Source of the DNA: Blastomussa wellsi
Taxonomy: Eukaryota > Cnidaria > Anthozoa > Scleractinia > Plerogyridae
Length of the DNA stretch: 64,000 nt
Assembly: GCA_947652115.1 (NCBI GenBank)
Contig: OX393570.1
Span: forward strand, 21,165,338-21,229,337
Direction: 5' to 3'
Of the stretch, positions 56,781-64,000 are shown piece after piece. Within the stretch, counting starts at the first letter, position 1. Each line of letters opens with the position of its first letter. A program made the translations under genes and the position numbers. The notes under the pieces are model-generated. The model had not been told where the DNA came from. It saw only the letters and a list, made by a program, of their open reading frames with translations, and did no database searches.

Positions 56781-57745
56781 TCAGTTTTTTTTCGCACGGG
56801 AGTTTTCAAACTGTTTGCTGGTTTTAAGGTATTCCTCTGCCTCTTCAGGCTCGTGTTGTGTCAAAATATGCCTTTTGAGATTACCGCGACGTTTCAAGCT
56901 CTGTCCACAGAGATCGCACTCGAACGGTTTCTCTTTCGAATGGGTTCGTTTATGCTGCCATAAAGAGCTGTAATTGTTGAAAGACTTGGAACAATTATTG
57001 CATTTGTATCCCCGAACATCGGCGTGTTGTTTTTTGTGTGCCGAAAGCGCACTGCCCCAAGAAAACGTTTTACCGCAAATTTTACACGTACAAATCCTTT
57101 TATCTTTTCCCAGATTACCGCATTTCTCAGGAATATTATGGAACTTTCTTTTATGCCGTTTCACCGCGTTTGTGCAACGAAACCTTTTGCCACAGTGTGT
57201 ACATTTACAAGGCTTCTCTCCTGTGTGGATTCGCTCGTGATCTCGCCGATTGTAAAACGATAAGAATGCCTTATCACAGTATTGACAGACATAAGGTTTT
57301 TCTCCGGTGTGGAGCAATTTGTGCTTTGAAAGATGTGACTGTTGACGGAACGCTTTTCCACATTCGTTGCATTTGTGTGGCCTTCGGTCATAATGAATGT
57401 TCATGTGCATAGAATAATCTGATCTGTAAGAAAAAATCTTTCCACATTCCCCGCATTCGAGAGTCTTCTTTTTCTTGAGGGCTGTGGAAAAAATAACAAG
57501 CAATACCATCAAATTATTTAACCCCTGAAGAATTTCATTAGCAATAATTAACAGTGTTTTCATTGGAAAATGCGACGTGCAGCGGAGTATTGGTGATGAA
57601 ATTCGAAGTATTTTGATAGCCTATAAAACACTGTAATTTGGTTTTATCAACTGGGTTGATAATGTCAATTGGCCACCGGAATCTCTTTACGGTGGCCAAT
57701 TGACATTATCAACCCAGTTGATAAAACCAAATTATATTGTTATAC

Positions 57746-57790
<45 letters not shown>

Positions 57791-60295
57791 CTATAAAACA
57801 CTGTCTCGGGTGTTTGAAATATTTTCTCAATCGGATGAGTAAACATAGAGATAAAATCGTAAATGGGGTTAAATAGGTAATGCTGAAAACTTCCATCACA
57901 GTTCTGAGTCTCTTTGTTCAGTTTACTAATACTTGATGGATCATTAACAAGTATGCGAATGTTGTATAGCTGAATTTTCCCCAACAGTCCGCACTATCAT
58001 TGCCTACTTCAAGGCCACATGGCATCTAGCAGCAAAAAACTGTTTCCTGACAAAAGTCTCCAAGAAGGAAAAATGCAAAAAACCACATTGCAGAATCTAT
58101 GACGTTCAGGGGGTATTAACTTGCAGTGCACTGTTGCCCATGAATGTTGACCAAAGACTGCAGTTGCACAGCACCTTTTCTTCTAAAGCCAATGATACAT
58201 GTTTCAACATTTGTTGAGCAACAAATGTTGTGAATGGGGTTCAACAAATATTGAACAGTGCATCATGTGATGTTGAATGTTGACATAAGCCATTAAACAT
58301 GTTGAACTTTGTTGAACGAAAATAAAGCTTGGCTCTATCCCATTCAACAAGTTTCCGGTTTTTGAACGACTTCAAAAATGCAAAAGCGTTTCAACAAGTC
58401 TCAACGATGTTCAACATTTGTTGATCAACGAAAATTGAAAGGGGTTGAACCGTGTATCATTAATTTTGTTTACCTCAAATCTCAATGTTTCCCTCCGCTC
58501 CACCACAGGAAACTTTGAGATTTTCAGGGAACAAAATATCCTGGGGGAGGGGTACTCCCCTATATTACGTATATAGGTATGTGCCGCCCCAAAGGGTATG
58601 GTTTTTGAGCCGTTTTGGTCTGAAAACGGGTAAAGATTTTGGCTTTTATGGTCTGAAATTGGGTATGGTTTTTGGGGGAACATTTACGAAAGCTTATAAA
58701 CATATTTCTCACTAACTGGGACGAGTAACTGACGAGAGAGAAAGAGAAATAGATAAAATATATCATTCCAGCTAAATTTTACCTAGCAGGTGTAAAACGG
58801 GTGTATATTTTCAAGGTCAGGTCTGAAAACGGGTCTGGGTTTTTGAGGCCAGGTCTGAAAATGGGTGTGGAAAATGGCATGCATTGGTCTGAAATAGGGT
58901 CTGGATTTGGCGATCCGGGCGGCACACCCCCACCAAAAATAACAAAGAGTACCCGCCGGGGGCAAAATATCTACTGTTACCTGTTTTTTGTTGGGGAGCT
59001 TCCTTAGCTCTCTTTTTTATGGTCTTTTTTGGAACATCTGGTTGCAAAAGTGAAGGAACCACAACAACATCCACTTCTTGTGTAGCAGTTGTCAATTCAT
59101 TGCATGACCTGCTATCTGAGATACATACAGTGTTAGTGTCACCTTGTTTCATTTCTTTATCATTACTTTCAGCATTCAACTGTGCGATATCTGATTGTTG
59201 ACAGGATGATTGAAAAGTGTTATTACTTAGAACTGGTGTTGATGTTAATTCATTAGATGGCTGGTTGGAGTTTGAACTTGATGGCACTGGGTTTGGTGAA
59301 CTAGATTCAACAATGGCGACAACTTCTGAGTTGTTTGGACACATACTCATCACTGGTATATTTGTGACAGCAGCATCCTTCGCAGTGCTGCTCAATTTAT
59401 CCAAATGAGCTCTATCTGTATCAGAAGGATTACTCTCTTCACATTCCCCAATATGTGAAAGAATTTGGACCTCAGGATCAGTGTTACCATCAACACTTCT
59501 ACAATTTGTTTCACCAACATCTGTAGCAGATTTCTTTTTCAAAAAGTTTCGAAGAGCCAGCTTAGTAGCATTAGTTATCTGGGTGCCTTCCACATCTTCT
59601 GCAAGTGTACAATCCACCTGCTTATTACTTGATGTGGTTTCCAACATGTCATCATTTGCTGTACCTTCAATCTCTATATTGTTGGCTAGTTTGTTTGAAC
59701 CTTTTGGTCTTCTGGTAGAAGTCTTTTTTGTCTCTAAAGCTTGTGTTTGAACCGGAGTTTTAATAATTTCTCTTTGAATAACTTTTCCATTTTGGATGAG
59801 TAAATCTAACATTGATGGCCTTTGCTGAGCATTTGGAATCAGATGCTGTTGCCGATTTGAAATTGACAGCTGTTGCGGATTTGAAATTAATGGCTGCTGT
59901 GGATTTGAAATTGATGACAGCTGTGGATTTGAAATCGACAGCTGTTGTGAATTTGAAATTGATGCCTGTGATGACTTTAACACTGATTTCTCCAAAGTCT
60001 TTTGTTCTGACACATGATTTTTTATTCGTTCAAAAACATTTCTCCGCAAAGTAGTTTGAGCTTGATTATTTCTTCTTGAGCAGCTGAAATCATTTTCTGA
60101 GGATATTTGAGCTGACACAGCTGTTTCATCAAGTGGCCCAGGTAAGCAATGAACCTCATCAACAACTTGGTTACCAGTCGTTTCTGAAATTATTACATTT
60201 CCATTTCCACTCGCTTCTTCTGATCCAGGATGGGTGAACTCAATAATGATGTTGATTGTGTCAGAAGGTACGTTCACAGTGGAATTTGTGTTCAT
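56781..60295 (-). CDS. C2H2 zinc-finger protein, two exons (671 aa)
   Basis: Exons 60295-58981 (438 codons plus 1 nt) and 57481-56781, joined by a GT-AG intron in phase 1 (ACAG/GTAACA, then TTCCACAG/CCCTC). The first exon is disordered, Ser/Thr/Asn-rich, with a run of degenerate eight-residue repeats around ISNPQQLS near residues 110-155 and basic patches (STRRPKGSNK, KKTIKKRAK). The second exon has seven fingers: CGECGKIFSYRSD, CNECGKAFRQQSH, CQYCDKAFLSFYN, CTHCGKRFRCTNA, CKICGKTFSWGSA, CNNCSKSFNNYSS and CDLCGQSLKRRGN. TGEKP linkers join some of them. A sequence-specific DNA-binding role in the nucleus is expected. The intron holds a Penelope-like palindrome and two repeat tracts. Start ATG 60295; no KRAB or BTB domain is seen. 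Confidence 0.9.
57635..57790. mobile_element. Palindromic Penelope-like insertion with 14-bp target duplication
   Basis: AATTTGGTTTTATCAACTGG...GGTGGCCAATTGACATTATC...AAACTTACCCCCT. The left part is the inverse of the middle, and the right end matches the reversed end of the copy at 41668. CTATAAAACACTGT is duplicated exactly at 57621-57634 and 57791-57804. It lies in the zinc-finger gene intron. Confidence 0.8.
58140..58450. repeat. CAACAAATGTTG-rich repeat in the zinc-finger gene intron
   Basis: Several inverted and direct copies of TTCAACA and ACAACATTTGTTG-like palindromes, e.g. CATTTGTTGAGCAACAAATG at 58208. A MITE-like element distinct from the CAACATGTTGCG family at 8284. Confidence 0.5.
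58555..58935. repeat. Degenerate tandem repeat, GGTCTGAAAACGGGT unit
   Basis: Six or so units of GGTCTGAAAAnGGGTnTGGnTTTTnG over ~380 bp. A related remnant lies at 5690-5830. Confidence 0.7.
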
Positions 60296-61146
60296 CTCTA
60301 TTTCTGAAGTTTCCGAGTGATTGCAGTGTTATATTTATCGCAATTAGATTTAGATCCTACTTCTGCGCCATTTCTATTCGAACAAATTTTTCTTACAAAT
60401 CATCTTAGCTTTGCTCCCAAAAAACTCCAAAAGAAAACCACCAGTTCAGTCGATGATCCAAGCACCGCCATCTTGGAGACTCGTTTCCATGAGTGAGACC
60501 AAACCTGCATGGATCTGGGAACGATTTTTTTGCGGCTGGTGGTGTTGCGTGACATTTAGATTTTTATGCTGAAAAATGATTTTTGTAGCTTTTTGTCCTT
60601 GACAACAATGGATCGAAAAATTTCCATAAAAACCGTTAGTTTGATCAAACAACAAACGATCGAAGACAAAAGAATCCACGCAGCAGCGGCAATCATTTTG
60701 AGAAACGAGAAACAGTCATGAAACATTCCTGAAAATCGCTCTAAATTAAATATGTCAGCAAGTATGTCAAACACTTTTATTTCACTCAATTCTAGCTAGC
60801 AGCCTGCTTGTCAATAGTTCATCGAAAAGTTCAAAGCGATTTTAACACAGAGTAGTGATATTTTGATTTGCCGTTACGTTTGAACAGAAGGGCGGACGTC
60901 CATAGAATGTGTTATAGTCTCCGGGTAAACAAGTCGAGGGGAAACCCCCTTAATATTCAGTTTATCCAATCACAAAGAACCATGCCGATAGCATTTGCAT
61001 TGTATGATATCCTTCATTTCGCTTCAGTGGTCTGTCCATTAAAACTAAAAACATGCCTTTTCAGTTGTGTAACAAGAACATATCAAGTATCCTTGACTAA
61101 AGGTTGAAATGCTGAAGAGAAAGATCTACAAAAGACTTTATAAAAG
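60296..61146. other. Divergent intergenic region between the zinc-finger and second Bcl-3-like genes
   Basis: An 851-bp head-to-head spacer. No CpG-rich block or clear core-promoter motif was identified by eye. Confidence 0.4.
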
Positions 61147-63595
61147 ATGGCAGGTATGTTTGAAAGGGTAGTCTTGAATGTATCAGCTGAAAACAACAGA
61201 ATTTGTTGTGTTTGATGTTTGGCAAAGATTCCACATTGATTCGCGTTTTGTTGAAAGCTGATTTGAAAGAAGCGCGGCTAAAAAGTGCTCAAACGTTTCG
61301 TTGCTTTAAGGAGAAAATCGAAAGCGTCGCCAGGGATCTACGTCCAAAAAGCAAGGGACAATTTTGGACCAGCTAGAATCTGCACTTGAAGTAAACAAGC
61401 CGTCACCTCCTGTTCATAACTATTGCGTGACACAACGAACCGATCGAGCGTTGTCGGTACCGAGCGCTGCATCTCCGTCATCATCGGGAACTCTATGTAT
61501 AAAAGAAAGCGGAAGCAAAGCTAAATCAAAGAAAACTGCAATCGAACAGGATGAGGCAGACACCCGAGTTATAGAAGCGACGTCGTCAGCGACGCCATCA
61601 GGTTTGCACATACTAAGTGACACAGCGTTAGCTGAGCGACAGTCGCACGCACCACCAACGGCCACTGGACAATCCAACGATTGCGTGCGGACTGTGGCGG
61701 AATCATCCCCAATGCCTGACCTATTTGGACAAGATGATGATGGCGATACGTAAGAATTGAGAAGTTTTATTTATTTCATTTTCTTTTGACTGTTTTATTC
61801 CAGCAACACTGGGTACCATAGCTTTTCCCCTGCAAGCTAAATTCAACACAGTTTTCGAGGTTCATCTCTATTACTGATGGACAGTGAGGTTATAGACGGT
61901 CAAAAATTGTATAATCTTGATCACTGTAGGTTGACAGTTACATGAGTCCTTTGTTGCCCGTCGTGAACGAAGTTATATTTGCTCCGGTGACCGTATTTTA
62001 AGGCTGAAAATTTGACACAGATGTATTGTTTACTTCAGAGCCAGATTCACTATTCCCGTTAACGACAGTCCGAAGTTAACCTGCACTGCAGTGGGACGTG
62101 CCAGATATCCTCTGTAAAAAAAAAAACGAAAATTGCGCGGTTATCGACGCGGGGACGATTCTAATATCTATAGACGCGTGCTTATGACATCTCAAGTCCG
62201 CTCGCAGAATTCTAATAAATTGCGCACAAAATGAAACGGTTAACCCACAAAATTGCTTAAGTTTGCACATTTTACGCGGAACTAGCATTTAAGAAAAGCA
62301 ACGGTATCTGGCAACAAAAAAAAAAGATTTCATCAGCTGTAAGGACGATTGAAAAGTGATTCATGAAGACCATGTCTGGGAAAAAAGTCCGCTGCTTTAA
62401 TTTAAGATTTTATTGCGTTTTGTTTGAGGACCTCTCATTTATATAAATTGTTTCGTAGAGGAAGACGTTGTTACAAAGATCGATCCTACTTTCTATAGTT
62501 GTTAAATTTGTTTTTAAATTCTTCAGTCAGTTTTTCTTTTAATTTCGGTTGACCAAAGAGACGAAACTATAGCCTGAAATATACTAACTAAAATATGAAA
62601 CACTTTGTGAATTCAATTATATATTTACGTGTAAATCACCTCAGTATGTCATTGCAAATCATTTGAATAGTGCATGTATGATGAACGCTTTTAAGTATGA
62701 TAACATTTTTATTGTTAATTTTCTTATTGCGTATCTTCTGACAGAGTGTTTTTACAATATTGTATTTAAAAGAAAGCAATATATTTTCTCGCGTATGCGT
62801 TTAAACGTATTTCATCATGTGATTTCCGTGTATAGTAGACCGACATTTGGACGGAAGAACATTTTCACGCACCAAAAGTTTCAGACCATGCCTTAAATCA
62901 TGTTTGTAACCAAAAAAGTACCGTACGATTCGATGTGATTGTCCTATACAAAAGAGAAAGTGGCAATAGTATTGAAGTTTTATGTTATTTTTCGGCGATT
63001 TTCTAAAATTGGGGCAAAAATTACAACCCTGAGGTTGCTCAGAATTATTTTGTTAGTGCTGTAAAATACCGGTTTTTCTAGCCTTCAATGGAAACGAAAA
63101 CTGGATTGAAACATCGGAAGTTCGGGATGGGGGTCGTAAATTGCTGAGTTCGACAAAGTGAGTCAAACTCCTCAGCAAAGGAAACGAAATCATTCGATAC
63201 TAGTTTAATATTGGGAGGTCTTCGGAGGCTCGATCGGGAAATTGAGGCGGGTTGGAAAAACTCCATTGTATAACCAGATAAATCTCTTGCGCAAGTCTTT
63301 TTGGTAAAATAATTGTGATTAATCCTGCGTGTCATGGTTATAGCATAGTTATTTAACGCCATTAGGAAGATGATATGCGGAACTTGCACCACCCACGTCA
63401 CAAATAAGTCAGCCAATGATTTCGTCTTCCTTTAGGAACCCTATTGTTCGTACCCGGCTAAAACGGCACGATTGCTTCTCTCTCTGCACCAGGTTTCTTC
63501 ATATCGCCGTTGTCCAGGGGGACCAACCGCTGACCGAGTTTTTTATCCGGAGAATGAAGTCAAGAGGAGTTGACATTTATAACAAGCTTAGGCAG
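61147..63595 (+). CDS. Second Bcl-3/IkB-like ankyrin protein, 5' part (gene continues past the window)
   Basis: Exons 61147-61153 (ATG GCA G), 61311-61749 and 63493-63595, with phases 1, 2 and 0 agreeing. The N-terminus is basic (MAGENRKRRQGSTSKKQG), then unstructured with KESGSKAKSKK, and no DSGxxS degron. The ankyrin region starts DDDGDT at the exon 2/3 junction and continues FLHIAVVQGDQPLTEFF. The intron after GDA-C falls at exactly the position and phase of that in the 35746 gene (DEDGDT), showing paralogy. Here an extra intron follows LRQ, where the first gene runs on as KQTPLHLAV. Exon 4 should open with TPLHLAV-like sequence and is not found before 64000. Probable role: regulator of Rel/NF-kB. 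Confidence 0.85.
61750..63077. other. Intron of the second Bcl-3-like gene, nothing recognised
   Basis: AT-rich with no repeat family that I recognise. Confidence 0.5.
63078..63397 (-). other. Unrecognised minus-strand open frame inside the intron
   Basis: An open frame from an upstream TTG, with first ATG inside at about 63362 (MALNNYAITMTRRINHNYF), ends at 63078. It contains SSLRRPPNIKLVSNDF. No domain known to me; it may be part of a dispersed repeat rather than a gene. Confidence 0.25.
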
Positions 63596-64000
63596 GTAAC
63601 GTTTTGATTTTTGCACAGCTTGTAGATATAAAAACATATTCGCTATATATTTAAGTGCCTATTTAGAGTCTATTTAGTGAATCTTGGTTGCATCACTCGA
63701 ATTATTCAATCAAAACTAGTGCCCCAATATGACATAATAAAAATCCGTCATGTTGCTTAGCGACCCCGATGACCTTTAACCGCGGACTCTTTAACTTCTC
63801 AGGGACCAATTTTCGTCAACCATAATGTAGTGCGAGACACTTGAATAACAATTTAATTCCAATAGTCCATTTTACAGTTCTGTGAATTGTAACCAGGCCT
63901 CTGTATGAAAGCGAGGCTCAGGGTGACCTTGTCATGATAGAGACCAGAAACTATTTAGCATAACAACAAAACAATTTACATATCAAAAGCAAGAGGGTTT
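63596..64000. other. Start of the next intron of the second Bcl-3-like gene
   Basis: Noncoding as far as the window edge. No ankyrin exon seen. Confidence 0.5.

Noticed and set aside
56974..57412. Plus-strand ORFs opposite the zinc-finger exon
   Set aside because: They are antisense shadows of the repeated C2H2 coding sequence.
59019..60054. Plus-strand ORFs opposite zinc-finger exon 1
   Set aside because: Antisense shadows of the low-complexity coding exon.

Overview
This is animal nuclear DNA, most likely from an anthozoan cnidarian and probably a stony coral. The host genes have several exons with GT-AG introns. They belong to metazoan families (Bcl-3/IkB-like ankyrin proteins, a USP2/21-type deubiquitinase, selenoprotein S, a C2H2 zinc-finger protein). 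The repeats (tRNA-type SINEs, Penelope-like fragments, LINEs with simple-sequence 3' tails, fold-back MITEs) match my memory of coral assemblies. The species call is inference.

Layout. 1-13540 is a nest of transposons. It holds a LINE 3' end (1-618), a GIY-YIG fragment of a Penelope-like element (905-1410), and a minus-strand LINE (13540 down to 3108, ending in a 327-bp hexanucleotide repeat). That LINE was split by a 7365-bp element (4506-11870) with ~1-kb terminal inverted repeats and a TTAA target duplication; other elements sit inside it. 13857-21010 is a tandem array of a 2165-bp unit. Each unit carries a CCAAT/CRE-like cluster and the first codons of the large ORF that follows. 21017-25002 is that intronless gene, about 1340 codons with one frameshift. 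It combines a FEN1/XPG-like arrangement of acidic residues with a C-terminal Tesmin/TSO1-like CXC cysteine motif, and may belong to an undescribed mobile element.

25910-33740 (minus) is a USP-type deubiquitinase. Its Cys box and QQD box are present, but the His-box half is not found in the window. A 14-copy 101-bp satellite lies in one intron. Divergent from it, 35746-38902 (plus) is a complete four-exon Bcl-3/IkB-like gene with six ankyrin repeats. 42321-46534 (minus) is a seven-exon selenoprotein S gene. Its final GC-AG intron joins the body to a tiny exon carrying the selenocysteine UGA as penultimate codon. 50205-54010 is an array of ~47 truncated tRNA-like units on the minus strand, interrupted by 337 bp of unique sequence. 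56781-60295 (minus) is a two-exon, seven-finger C2H2 protein. Divergent from it, 61147-63595 (plus) is the 5' part of a second Bcl-3/IkB-like paralogue that runs off the window.

The host genes are not an operon. The shared theme is NF-kB/ubiquitin and ER stress biology, but that proximity may be accidental. The most unusual structures are the monomer array feeding the nuclease/CXC ORF, the tRNA-like array, the TTAA element that cleanly splits a LINE, and two palindromic Penelope-like insertions with exact 14-15-bp target duplications.
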